DNA of 24,191 nt from Microcystis sp. T1-4 (GTDB lineage: Bacteria; Cyanobacteriota; Cyanobacteriia; Cyanobacteriales; Microcystaceae), in assembly GCF_000297435.1 (NCBI RefSeq), contig NZ_CAIP01000433.1, positions 1 through 24,191 on the forward strand, in the 5' to 3' direction. Every line of letters begins with the position of its first letter. Within the stretch, counting starts at the first letter, position 1. The notes under the pieces were generated by a model, which did no database searches, was not told where the DNA came from, and saw only the letters and a list, made by a program, of their open reading frames with translations. A program made the position numbers and the translations under genes. Of this stretch, positions 14,157 through 22,916 are shown piece after piece.

Positions 14157-17100
14157 CTAAGTAACCCCTTCTAACTTTTCATCGGTCAATTGATATAATT
14201 CCTGTAATTTCTCTAATTTGTCGGGGTCTGCTTGCCAAAAACCGCGACCCTGTGCTTCTAACATTCTACCGACAATATTACGGAAAGCTTCGGGATTAGC
14301 TTGACGCAATTTTTCCGCCATTTCTGCATCAAAAGCGTAGGTATCGGCTGCCTGATCATACACCCAATCGTCACTAAAATTAGCCGTACCACCCCAACCA
14401 ATTAAAGCGGTCATTCTTTGGGAGATTTCGTAGGCCCCACCGGAACCTTGATTAACCATGGCGTTGGCCCATTTAGGATTGAGTAATTTACTGCGGTATT
14501 CTAAGCGCAAAACCTCCTCTAATTTGCGGGGAGTTGTATCATTGGAAAAACTCTCGACAAAACTTGTCATTACCCGTTTACCGCTTTGTTTTTCTGCGGC
14601 TAATTTTAATCCTCCCGTGTTGCCGTAGTATTCCTGAATATCGGTTAAACCGTATTCTACCGAGTCAATTTCTTGAATAATACTTTCACTGGTTTTTAAT
14701 AACTGTTGTAGCACTTCTGGCCGCGCTTGTCCCTTATCTTGACGACCATAACTAAAAACATTACGCTTTTCCCAAGTTTTCGCTAATTCGTTGTCATTTT
14801 CCCAATTTCCCTCCACTACTTGGTCATTAACTAAAGAGCCAAAATCCCCGGCAGGATTGGAAAATAAACGAGCGCTGGCATTGTCAATTCCTTGACTTTT
14901 CAAGGCTAAATAGTGCTTACGGATATAATTATCATTTTCCGATTCTTCTATCTCGGCTGCCCGCTGCATTAAATCATCCAATAACTCGATAATATTGATA
15001 AAAGTATCCCGAAAAATTCCCGATAAATTAGCCAGAATATCGATGCGCGGGTGTCCAATTTCCCCTAAAGGTTTTAATTCATACCTGACAATTCTTCCTG
15101 TTCCCTCTTTCACCGGTTCCGCACCGACTAATTCTAAAAGAATACCCAGGGATTCACCCTTAGTTTTAATCACATCTAATCCCCAGAGTAAAACTGCTAC
15201 AGTTTCGGGATATTTTCCTTTTTCGGTTAAGTTTTGTTGTAGCAGTTTTTTGGCGATTTCCCGTCCGCGGGTGTAGGCTGCGGGGGAAGGCATCCGGTAG
15301 GGATCCAAAGCGTGTATATTGCGTCCTGTGGGTAAAACTCCCGCACCATCCCGGAGTAAATCACCCCCCGGTGCCGGTGGTACATATTCCCCATTTAATC
15401 CCCGCAAAAGATTAGTTAATTCTTCGCTATTTTGTCCTAATAAATTTTTAATAGCAATGCCTTCTTTAAGCTTTTCATTGGTTGCTTCGTCAGCGAGAAT
15501 TTGCTGAAATTCTCGCTCAGATAAATCGGTGAAATAAGCATCAAGATAACCTTTTAATTCTTCCTGATTAGGAGCAGTTCCTAGGGTGTGTAAACCCGAA
15601 GAAAATAGTCTTTGTTCGACGATTTGTAGGTAATTATACACCTTGACAAAATAATCGGTTAGTGCATAGCGGCTAAATAATTTGGCATTTTCTAAAGTGA
15701 ATTCTATTCCCTGTTTTTCTGCTTCCAGAAAAGGACAATCTTTAGAGATACCTGTATCAATAATCTTTTGGAGGATACTATCTCTTAAAGCGTAATTTTT
15801 CTCAGGATTTTCTCGAAACTCTGCAATCAAATCTCGTAAAATCATCAATTCTTTATATAATCCCGCTCGTCCGTAGGGAGGCACATTATGGGAAATTAAC
15901 ACCCCATAGCCGCGACGTTTAGCTAGGATAGATTCCGAGGGATTATTAGCGGCATAAATATATAAATTCGGTAAATCTCCTAATAAAATATCTGACCAAG
16001 AATAACCAGTATTTCCTAGGGGTGAACCGGGCAGCCATTCGACGGTTCCGTGCATACCAAAATGAACGAGCGCATCGGTCTTAAAATCTTTTTGTAACCA
16101 CTGATAAAAGGCTGCATACTGAGGGTGAGGAGTTAAATCTTTTTCAAACATTAACCGCATCGGATCCCCAGCAATTCCTAAAGGTGGCTGTACTCCAATC
16201 CAGATATTACCTAACTCAATTCCCCCTAAATGATACTGGTTGCCAACAGTTTTTATCCCCGCATCTTTCAGAGATTTCCAGTGTTTTTCAATGCGAGAGG
16301 TTAACAGATAACCTAGCCAATTTTCTAAAGTTTCTATCGATAAACGATTTTGTTTAGAGAGATTTTCATCATCGGCAAATTTAACTTTTTGAATAATTTC
16401 TTCCCCGTCTTCGGGAATTGTTCCCACATGATAACCCTGCGCTTGTAAAGCTTGTAAAAACTTAACTAAACTCCGGGGAACATTTAATAAAGCTGCCGTA
16501 CCAACTGCCCCATAACCCGGGGGAAATCCATAGAGAATGATGGCTATTTTGCGTTCTTGCGGAGGGGTTTTATGTAACTTAATCCAACTGTTTAAACGTC
16601 CAGTTAAACGCTGTAATCTTTCGGGGATTAAATAGATAGTTTCCCCCACTAATCCCCCCAGAGGAATTGTATCAATTGCTCCATCTAATTCAGGTAAAGC
16701 GTATAGAACCACACTCTGTAAACCACCGATTCCCTGTCTTGTCCAAGAATAAATATCTTGAATCAATAAAGGGGCAGCGATAAGATAAGGAATATTTTTA
16801 GCGGACAGAATTCGTTTAGCCACTTCTACCTGTCTTCCTGCTTCCATAGAACCCGCAGGACCCCCCACCAAAGGAAAGCCAATCGTCGAGACAATTGCAT
16901 CTACTGTCACCGCATCTTCACTTAAAGAAGGAGTTTCAATGATTCCTTTTTTTCTTTGCTGAATTTCGTAGTCTGTGGTTAACCAATCCCGAACAATTGT
17001 ATGGCCTTCCACTCCGTTAATAAACACGGGTAGGGGAATTAAATTAGCCGTTTCAAAATGACGGATTAATTGATTAATATAGGGCAATTTACTGATAACG

Positions 17101-17822
17101 TGCTTCCGATAAAGCAGCAGTGCCACCACTGGTTTATCAAGAGATTTATTTTTTTTATACCAAGCTAAATATTCTTGGGGAGTGAGAAAATAACCCTGAT
17201 AATCGGGGTGTAATAGTCCCTTATTGGGAGTTTCGATAACTTCGGGTATTTCCTGTACTTTTAACCCTAGATATTTTTGGGCAATTACCCAACACATAGC
17301 GGCAACATTTTCCGTTCCTCCCGCATTCCAATAACCGTAAATAATTAACCAGTTACGCAAATCTTGAACTTTTTTAGCGGGAATAAATTTCAGTAGTTTC
17401 GGACCGGTTTTGAGGAAACTAAGATAACCAGCTAACTTATCTTCTTCCTTGCCACTGGAAAATTTACTCAAGATAAATTGAATTGGTTTTGGCATTCCTT
17501 TTGGTTTATCCCCGATGGCAAATTCTCCCAAACGGGTTAAACTCATTAACTCTAAAGCAGACTCAAAAACTAAGCGAATGGGAATCTGTGCCGCTCGTTG
17601 CCGCAGCCAAGTAACTTGATCGTAATCGAAGATCAAACTAGCAAAAAAAACGTCGGCAGTGGCTAAAGCTTGCTCGACTATTTCCGGTTCGCTAGTCAAG
17701 GATTTATCGCTAAATACTTTTACTTCTAAATCGGGACATTTAGAACTAGCCAACAGGCCCGATTGCCGATATAAATTCCTGTTAAAGGTTTCAAAGCCAA
17801 CAATTAAAACAATGCTTTTCAT
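14157..17822 (-). CDS. cobN: CobN/ChlH-family metal chelatase large subunit
   Basis: A 1221-residue porphyrin/corrin metal chelatase large subunit. Family landmarks are VHFGMHGTVEWLPGSPLG, YIYAANNPSESILAKRRGYG, APGGDLLRDGAGVLPTGRNI, HPRIDILANLSGIFRDTFIN and the C-terminal KLQELYQLTDEKLEGV. The wording is very close to ChlH of the magnesium chelatase, but cyanobacterial ChlH is about 1330 residues with a different N-terminus. This shorter version corresponds to the second cyanobacterial paralogue usually called CobN, thought to insert cobalt into the corrin ring. The nearby cbiMNQO cobalt importer supports that choice. A ChlH-like role in chlorophyll synthesis is not excluded. Partner subunits (ChlI/ChlD-like) are not in the window. 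It starts 75 bases after the flavodiiron gene and may share its transcript. Confidence 0.85.
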   Translation of the reverse strand: MKSIVLIVGFETFNRNLYRQSGLLASSKCPDLEVKVFSDKSLTSEPEIVEQALATADVFFASLIFDYDQVTWLRQRAAQIPIRLVFESALELMSLTRLGEFAIGDKPKGMPKPIQFILSKFSSGKEEDKLAGYLSFLKTGPKLLKFIPAKKVQDLRNWLIIYGYWNAGGTENVAAMCWVIAQKYLGLKVQEIPEVIETPNKGLLHPDYQGYFLTPQEYLAWYKKNKSLDKPVVALLLYRKHVISKLPYINQLIRHFETANLIPLPVFINGVEGHTIVRDWLTTDYEIQQRKKGIIETPSLSEDAVTVDAIVSTIGFPLVGGPAGSMEAGRQVEVAKRILSAKNIPYLIAAPLLIQDIYSWTRQGIGGLQSVVLYALPELDGAIDTIPLGGLVGETIYLIPERLQRLTGRLNSWIKLHKTPPQERKIAIILYGFPPGYGAVGTAALLNVPRSLVKFLQALQAQGYHVGTIPEDGEEIIQKVKFADDENLSKQNRLSIETLENWLGYLLTSRIEKHWKSLKDAGIKTVGNQYHLGGIELGNIWIGVQPPLGIAGDPMRLMFEKDLTPHPQYAAFYQWLQKDFKTDALVHFGMHGTVEWLPGSPLGNTGYSWSDILLGDLPNLYIYAANNPSESILAKRRGYGVLISHNVPPYGRAGLYKELMILRDLIAEFRENPEKNYALRDSILQKIIDTGISKDCPFLEAEKQGIEFTLENAKLFSRYALTDYFVKVYNYLQIVEQRLFSSGLHTLGTAPNQEELKGYLDAYFTDLSEREFQQILADEATNEKLKEGIAIKNLLGQNSEELTNLLRGLNGEYVPPAPGGDLLRDGAGVLPTGRNIHALDPYRMPSPAAYTRGREIAKKLLQQNLTEKGKYPETVAVLLWGLDVIKTKGESLGILLELVGAEPVKEGTGRIVRYELKPLGEIGHPRIDILANLSGIFRDTFINIIELLDDLMQRAAEIEESENDNYIRKHYLALKSQGIDNASARLFSNPAGDFGSLVNDQVVEGNWENDNELAKTWEKRNVFSYGRQDKGQARPEVLQQLLKTSESIIQEIDSVEYGLTDIQEYYGNTGGLKLAAEKQSGKRVMTSFVESFSNDTTPRKLEEVLRLEYRSKLLNPKWANAMVNQGSGGAYEISQRMTALIGWGGTANFSDDWVYDQAADTYAFDAEMAEKLRQANPEAFRNIVGRMLEAQGRGFWQADPDKLEKLQELYQLTDEKLEGVT

Positions 17823-17897
17823 AAGAATATATTTTTAGACCAATCAGGGTGGGTTATCCTGCCTGAAAACACCCCCTGAAATGATCATAACGACAAA

Positions 17898-19628
17898 TTA
17901 ATAATAACTGCCGGATTTGCGATGATGGATAGCGGTTAAACCCTGGTGTAAAACCTTGCCTTTTTCTGCGATCGCATAAATCAGCCAATGATCACCGCAC
18001 TCCATTCGTTGTTCTACCCGACATTCCAGATAAGCGAGCGCTTCGGCCAGAATCGGCCCACCGTTCTCAGCTTTAGTGGTTTCGATATTAGCGAAACGAT
18101 CTTCCCCTGGAGTAAAAGGTTTAAGAAAATGTTTCATTAAAGCCAAATGTTGACCTTCTTGGAGGATATTAAGGACAAAAGGCGTACCGCTATAAAGCAG
18201 AGACTCGATCGCTCGTTCTTTCGCCACGGCAATAGTCAATCCGGGGGGGGTGAACGTCGCTTGCGACACCCAAGAGGCTAACATGGCGCCGCGCAATTCC
18301 CCCAATTCGCAGGTGACGATACAGAGAGAACCCACCAAACGGCCCAGAGCCTGCGATCGCCGATCGCTTTGGGATTGGTTAACATTAGTTTTCGGTTGTC
18401 TGCTTTTGCGAGCTTTTTTGACTACTTGAGCGAAATCGGTTCCCGCTTCCTCACAGGTCTTTAAAATTGCCTCCGTGGGCTTAAATTTAACCCGAATTGG
18501 CTCAAAACCGAAGCGATAACCGCCATCCCGGAATTTACCTTCCAAAAGATCGATCGCTTCCCCACTCCAACCGTAGGAGCCAAAAACCCCCACCAGCTTG
18601 CTTTTATCGCCATTGGACAGGGTAATCCCCAAGGCGGTTTGGATGGGAGTCGGTGCGTGTCCTCCCAAAGTGGGGGAACCAAAGATAAAACCGACACTTT
18701 TTTCGATCGCCGTTTTGATCTCGTCTGGTTCGGCGGACTCGGCGTTAATCGCCGTGACTGCTACTCCCGCTTTCGTGATCCCCATCGCGATCGCTTGAGC
18801 GAGGGTGGCGGTGTTGCCGTAGGCACTAGCATAAATCAGGGCGATTGTCAACTCTTGGGACTTTTGTACTGCTAACCATTGTTGATAGGAAAGGGTCAAT
18901 TCGTGCATCCCGTAACGCACCAGAGGACCGTGACCAACGGCATAAAATAAGGGCGATTTAGCGGCTAATTTCTCCAAAGCGTTGCTAATTTGGCTGGCAT
19001 AGGGAGCCATGAGACAATCGAAATAATAACGCCGATCTTCGTTATAAACGCTCCAACCCTCATCAAAAATTTGGTCGCCACAAACGTGCGCTCCGAATAA
19101 TTTATCGGTGTAGAGAATATCGGTTTTACTGTCGTAGGTACAGAGTTGATCGGGAAATCGGGGGTTAGGAGTGGGGATAAATTCTAATTGATGGTTTGCT
19201 CCTAAATTTAATATTTCTTCCCCCTTGACAACCAACAGATTTAATGCTTCGGTTTCGAGAATTTTTTTCAGGGAAATTGCCCCCGGATTGGAACAAACAA
19301 AAGTGACTTGAGGCGCGATTTCTAAAAGTGCCTTGAGGGTGACGGCACGATTGGGGTTAACGTGACCGAGGATAATATAATCAATCGTTTTCGGATCGAT
19401 TCTTTTAGTTAAAGCCTCTAAAAATATGAACGAAAATGATTCCCCCGGTGGATCAAAAAGAGCGACCTTTTCACCTTTAATCAGATAACTATTGGCGGTG
19501 GTTCCCTTTTGTAATCCGTATTCGATCTCGAATTTTAACCGGTCCCAAGTGCGGGAACGAAAGACAAAAGTATCGGCGGCTATCGGTGCTACTTGTACAT
19601 CTCTCGGTTTGACAATTGCATTATTCAT
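17898..19628 (-). CDS. flv1: Diflavin flavodiiron protein, Flv1 type
   Basis: 576 residues in the three-part cyanobacterial layout: metallo-beta-lactamase-like domain (about 15-250), flavodoxin domain (about 260-400, IALIYASAYGNTATLAQAI), and a flavin reductase domain (about 428-576, GRLVGSLCIVTCELGELRGA). Flv proteins reduce O2 to water with electrons from photosystem I, protecting against excess light. The diiron ligands are largely replaced: the usual H-x-E-x-D-H reads H89-V-N91-P-N93-R94, the next His is R157 (PNPRFPD), the bridging Asp position is K175, and H233 remains. This neutral/basic set is known for Flv1/Flv2-type subunits, which pair with Flv3/Flv4. Flv1 is favoured because the gene is not in a flv4-flv2 operon; this is the less certain part of the call. 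A short CAGTTAT repeat lies upstream (19636-19652). Confidence 0.9.
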   Translation of the reverse strand: MNNAIVKPRDVQVAPIAADTFVFRSRTWDRLKFEIEYGLQKGTTANSYLIKGEKVALFDPPGESFSFIFLEALTKRIDPKTIDYIILGHVNPNRAVTLKALLEIAPQVTFVCSNPGAISLKKILETEALNLLVVKGEEILNLGANHQLEFIPTPNPRFPDQLCTYDSKTDILYTDKLFGAHVCGDQIFDEGWSVYNEDRRYYFDCLMAPYASQISNALEKLAAKSPLFYAVGHGPLVRYGMHELTLSYQQWLAVQKSQELTIALIYASAYGNTATLAQAIAMGITKAGVAVTAINAESAEPDEIKTAIEKSVGFIFGSPTLGGHAPTPIQTALGITLSNGDKSKLVGVFGSYGWSGEAIDLLEGKFRDGGYRFGFEPIRVKFKPTEAILKTCEEAGTDFAQVVKKARKSRQPKTNVNQSQSDRRSQALGRLVGSLCIVTCELGELRGAMLASWVSQATFTPPGLTIAVAKERAIESLLYSGTPFVLNILQEGQHLALMKHFLKPFTPGEDRFANIETTKAENGGPILAEALAYLECRVEQRMECGDHWLIYAIAEKGKVLHQGLTAIHHRKSGSYY

Positions 19629-19844
19629 AATTTTAGTTACCAGTTATCAGTTAATTAGTCAAGTAGTTAAGCGGCAACTTGAGGCTGTCATCATTTTTTA
19701 CTTGGCAAGTTTGGCATCAAAGTCAACACTTGATTTTTGACTAAATACAGCCTTTTATCGCTGGGGACGAGTGGGGAAATTTACAGGTTATCTTGCCAGC
19801 CGGAAGGACATCAATATCTAAAGTACACTATCTCTGGGAAGAAA
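19629..19844. other. Intergenic region upstream of flv1
   Basis: Starts with a CAGTTATCAGTTAAT repeat close to the flv1 start, then AT-rich sequence with a TTGACT (19736-19741) that could be a -35 box for rightward transcription. I could not find a matching -10 box. No coding frame is convincing. Confidence 0.4.
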
Positions 19845-19966
19845 CCTAGCTTCTAGCAATTTGTTTGCGAGTAAGGATACCCCTCTGGGGGGATTTGCCA
19901 GTCTATTGAGAAATTCTAAAGGGAACGTGATCCCCAGAAGCGAGGTGCTAGTCTGAGGGAAACCCT
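19845..19966 (+). ncRNA. Candidate structured leader RNA, unknown class
   Basis: A closing stem pairs CCTAGCTTCT (19845-19854) with AGAAGCGAGG (19936-19945), nine of ten positions. Nested inside are hairpins GCAA/TTGC (19856-19868), CCCC-TCT-GGGG (19880-19890) and GGGA/TCCC (19921-19934). A further AGGG-AAA-CCCT hairpin follows (19956-19966). It lies 27 bases before the small gene at 19994. I could not assign it to any riboswitch or sRNA family I know. The structure is by eye, not by energy calculation. Confidence 0.35.
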
Positions 19967-19993
19967 GCTCTCTTCCTATCAGGCCAAGTTTTT

Positions 19994-20284
19994 ATGAGCT
20001 ATCAGCACTCGTCTTTTGACTGCACTAGCGCCAATTTTGAGAAAGCCGCTTTGAGTCATTTTCGCACTCTTGTGGCTTTTTTACCGGATAATTGCCGTGT
20101 TTACCGGCAAACTTGGGAATTTTCTACGGTTCTCTGTCTCGATTTTCTAGCCTGTTTGCAGGGACTAGCAATCACCCGTCAAAATTTTGCCCATCTAGTT
20201 AATGTGACACAAGAACTGGGTTTAGGTCAAGCAATTATTTTGAAAGTAGGCAATAAAATCGTTGAGTGGCATCGTTTAAGCTAA
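19994..20284 (+). CDS. Small protein of unknown function
   Basis: 96 residues, soluble, with three cysteines (C10, C34, C48) and a mixed helix/strand pattern, e.g. SANFEKAALSHFRTLVAFL and ITRQNFAHLVNVTQELGLG. No known family is recognised. The ATG lacks a Shine-Dalgarno, and an in-frame TAG lies 43 bases upstream, so there is no longer version. It is preceded by a strongly structured leader and followed by repetitive DNA. Codon use looks like that of its neighbours. It could be a genuine cyanobacterial orphan; I propose no function. Confidence 0.5.
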   Translation: MSYQHSSFDCTSANFEKAALSHFRTLVAFLPDNCRVYRQTWEFSTVLCLDFLACLQGLAITRQNFAHLVNVTQELGLGQAIILKVGNKIVEWHRLS

Positions 20285-20423
20285 GATTTCAATTTGCGAC
20301 AATCCCAACATTCTAGAAAAAAATCGGCTCTCTCTGTTCTTTGTGTCTCTGTGGTTTATAACTACCTCTTGCCTGTCCTAACCAAGAAGTTAATTTTGTC
20401 CTAAGTAGGGAGGCACAATTATT
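20285..20423. other. Intergenic DNA with dispersed-repeat fragments
   Basis: Contains TTTGTGTCTCTGTGGTTTA (20340-20358), the inverted relative of the CCACAGAGACACAG sequence at 8645, and TCCTAAGTAGGGAGG (20399-20413), related to CTCCTACTTAGG at 8543. The two regions therefore share scattered pieces of the same repeat family in opposite orientation. No gene is visible. Confidence 0.5.
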
Positions 20424-20567
20424 TGTAGGATGGGTTAGCGGTAGCGTAACCCATGCGGGCGTTGGGTTTCATACTTCAACCCAACCTACGTTCATCTATT
20501 TGTAGGATGGGTTAGCGGTAGCGTAACCCATGCGGGCGTTGGGTTTCATACTTCAACCCAACCTACG
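20424..20567. repeat. Tandem pair of 67-bp palindromic elements, period 77
   Basis: Two identical copies (20424-20490 and 20501-20567), each bounded by inverted ends TGTAGGATGGGTT and AACCCAACCTACG with one mismatch, and each containing an inner inverted pair GGGTTAGCG/CGTAACCC. Each can fold into a nested hairpin on either strand. They sit between the convergent 96-residue gene and hypF, right after the hypF stop, and could act as a terminator. Confidence 0.85.
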
Positions 20568-20601
20568 TTCATGTTATATTTAATTCCACCCACCTACTTA
20601 T

Positions 20602-22866
20602 CTAGAACTGTTTGAGTTGAGAAAAAGCTCCGATAATTTGACCGAGGCTAATACCACCATCATTAGTGGGAACAGTTTGCTGCCAGTAGGGTTGAAATCC
20701 CGAAGCTTGTAGGCGATTAATTGTTCTTTCCGTCAGATAACGATTTTGAAAACAGCCTCCCGTCAGGAGAATTTTTTCTCTACCTATTTTGTGTGCAATT
20801 TCTACAATAATCTCACATAAACTATTATGAAATTTAGCGGCAATTATGCCGATTTGTACTTGTTTTTCTAAATCTTCAACAACTCCTAAAATTATCTGAT
20901 TCCAATCAATAACTATGGGGGAGTCGGCGGACAAAGAAAAATGATAATATTCCTCCGTTTTAATGCTCTCAAGGGCAAATTCTAGCTGCATTGCTGCTTG
21001 TCCCTCAAAACTTAATTGATAACATAAACCTAGAATCGCCGCCACACCATCAAACAAACGCCCGACACTAGAAGTTAAAGGACAATTAATTTTTTTGGTT
21101 AACATTTGCCTAAAAATAGACCATTCCTGTTCACTAAAAGCTGATTTTATCCTATCAGTATTTTCCATAACTTCTAGTAATCCTAAAGCCACTCGTCTGG
21201 GTTCTTTAACTGCTTTTTCTCCTCCAGGTAATGGCCAGGTTTTAAAATGGGCGATTCGCTGCCAAGAATCGGCAGCAATATGGATAAATTCTCCCCCCCA
21301 AATTGTGCCGTCTAAACCGTATCCTGTTCCATCCCAAGCAACCCCTAAAACCGGAGGTTGTAGCTGATGCTCTGCCATGCAGGATAAAACGTGAGCGTAA
21401 TGGTGTTGAATGGGAATAACGGGCAAATTTAAGCTATAAGCGTACTTGGTTGCTAGATATTCAGGATGAGCATCACAGGCAATAACTTCGGGTGCAAACT
21501 CGTATAATTTTTTTAAACTATCGAGGATATTTTTAAAATGATTGACGGCATTAACTGTATCTAAATCGCCGATATGTTGACTAATAAAAACTTGATTTTT
21601 TTGGTAGATAGCCACGGTATTTTTAAAATAACTTCCCACGGCCAGAATCGGGGGAAAATCTCCCTCATTAACTTTAACTGGAAAGGGAGCATATCCCCGC
21701 GCACGGCGCAAAATCATCGCTTTTCCCGCCATTTCCCTGATAATAGAGTCATCCACTGGTCGAAGGATGGGACGATTATGAACTAGAAATAAATCGGCGA
21801 TTTTTCCTAATTTTTCTAAAGCTTCTTTTTCCTCAATACAGATAGGTTCATCGGCTAGATTACCACTGGTTGCTACAACAGGAAAGCCTAATTCTGCCAA
21901 TAAAAGATGATGTAGGGGAGTATAGGGTAACATGACTCCTAGGTAGGGATTACCCGGAGAAACGGCAGCAGAAAGATAATTTTTTCGCTGTTTAATCAGG
22001 ACAATTGCCGCAGCAGGAGACTGCAATAATTGCGATTCTAAAGAAGATACATAACCGTGGTTTTTCACTAACTCAAGATTAGGATACATCACGGCAAAAG
22101 GTTTATCTGGTCGCTGTTTACGTTGTCGCAATTTTTGCACTGCTTCCGTATTTCTTGCATCGACAACTAGGTGAAATCCTCCTAATCCTTTGATCGCTAT
22201 AATTTTTCCCTGTTTAATTGCTCGAGCGGTGGCGATTAAAGCTTGATCTTTTTCCGCTAATACAGAGCCTTGACTATCTAAAATACTAATTTGGGGTCCG
22301 CAACGAGGACAGGCATTCGGTTGGGCATGAAAACGGCGATCCAGAGGGTTTTCGTATTCCCTTTGACATTCGGGACACTGATTAAAACCCCTCATAGTTG
22401 TGGCACTCCGATCATAGGGTAAACTCTCGATAATACTGTAGCGAGGACCGCAGTTAGTGCAGTTAGTAAAAGGATAGCGATAACGACGATTATTGGGGTC
22501 AAAAATATCGGCTAAACAATCGGGACAAGTGGCTAAATCGGGCAGAACAATTGTATTTTTTTCACCGCCGCTACTGTGACGTATGCTAAAGTTTTGATAA
22601 CCGATGGGATTTAACCATTGAGTCTCAATATTTTCAATTAGCGATCGAGGTGGTTTTTCTAAAGATAATCGAGTCAAAAAAGTTTCTAGTTTGTCTCGAT
22701 TGCCCTCGACTTCAATAAAAACTCCCGCTGCTGTATTATTCACCCAACCAGTTAGGTTTAATTCCGTTGCTAATCGATAAACAAAAGGACGAAAACCGAC
22801 TCCTTGTACTGCTCCGCGCACAATTAAAGCCAATCGCTGATCCGATTGAATGCTCTGATTATTCAT
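20602..22866 (-). CDS. hypF: Carbamoyltransferase HypF
   Basis: HypF makes the carbamoyl group that HypE turns into the cyanide ligands of NiFe hydrogenase. The 754 residues match the family. Domains in order: acylphosphatase (about 11-98) with VQGVGFRPF (R26) and N43/N44; two zinc fingers with cysteine pairs C114/C117, C136/C139 and C164/C167, C186/C189; YrdC-like domain (about 205-390, KGLGGFHLVVDA, LPYTPLHHLLL, SGN-ADEPI); and the Kae1-like carbamoyltransferase domain with QHHYAHVLSCMAEH (H488, H489, H492), LTGGCFQNRYL (701-711) and NDGGISLGQ. All expected motifs are present, so the gene looks intact. It follows the M41-like protease gene after 50 bases and may be co-transcribed. No other complete hyp gene lies in the window. 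Confidence 0.97.
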   Translation of the reverse strand: MNNQSIQSDQRLALIVRGAVQGVGFRPFVYRLATELNLTGWVNNTAAGVFIEVEGNRDKLETFLTRLSLEKPPRSLIENIETQWLNPIGYQNFSIRHSSGGEKNTIVLPDLATCPDCLADIFDPNNRRYRYPFTNCTNCGPRYSIIESLPYDRSATTMRGFNQCPECQREYENPLDRRFHAQPNACPRCGPQISILDSQGSVLAEKDQALIATARAIKQGKIIAIKGLGGFHLVVDARNTEAVQKLRQRKQRPDKPFAVMYPNLELVKNHGYVSSLESQLLQSPAAAIVLIKQRKNYLSAAVSPGNPYLGVMLPYTPLHHLLLAELGFPVVATSGNLADEPICIEEKEALEKLGKIADLFLVHNRPILRPVDDSIIREMAGKAMILRRARGYAPFPVKVNEGDFPPILAVGSYFKNTVAIYQKNQVFISQHIGDLDTVNAVNHFKNILDSLKKLYEFAPEVIACDAHPEYLATKYAYSLNLPVIPIQHHYAHVLSCMAEHQLQPPVLGVAWDGTGYGLDGTIWGGEFIHIAADSWQRIAHFKTWPLPGGEKAVKEPRRVALGLLEVMENTDRIKSAFSEQEWSIFRQMLTKKINCPLTSSVGRLFDGVAAILGLCYQLSFEGQAAMQLEFALESIKTEEYYHFSLSADSPIVIDWNQIILGVVEDLEKQVQIGIIAAKFHNSLCEIIVEIAHKIGREKILLTGGCFQNRYLTERTINRLQASGFQPYWQQTVPTNDGGISLGQIIGAFSQLKQF

Positions 22867-22916
22867 AAATAATTTAACGGGGAAATCATCAAATTCATCC
22901 CTGATTACTTTTCCCG

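Noticed and set aside
19492..19740. Plus-strand 82-residue frame with a hydrophobic stretch
   Set aside because: Mostly antisense to the flv1 start and running through the CAGTTAT repeat; no recognisable features.
19845..19966. 6S RNA, SRP RNA or tmRNA
   Set aside because: None of the conserved parts that I can recall (long interrupted duplex with a central bubble, GGAAGCAGC-type loop, tRNA-like ends) is visible, so it is left as unassigned.
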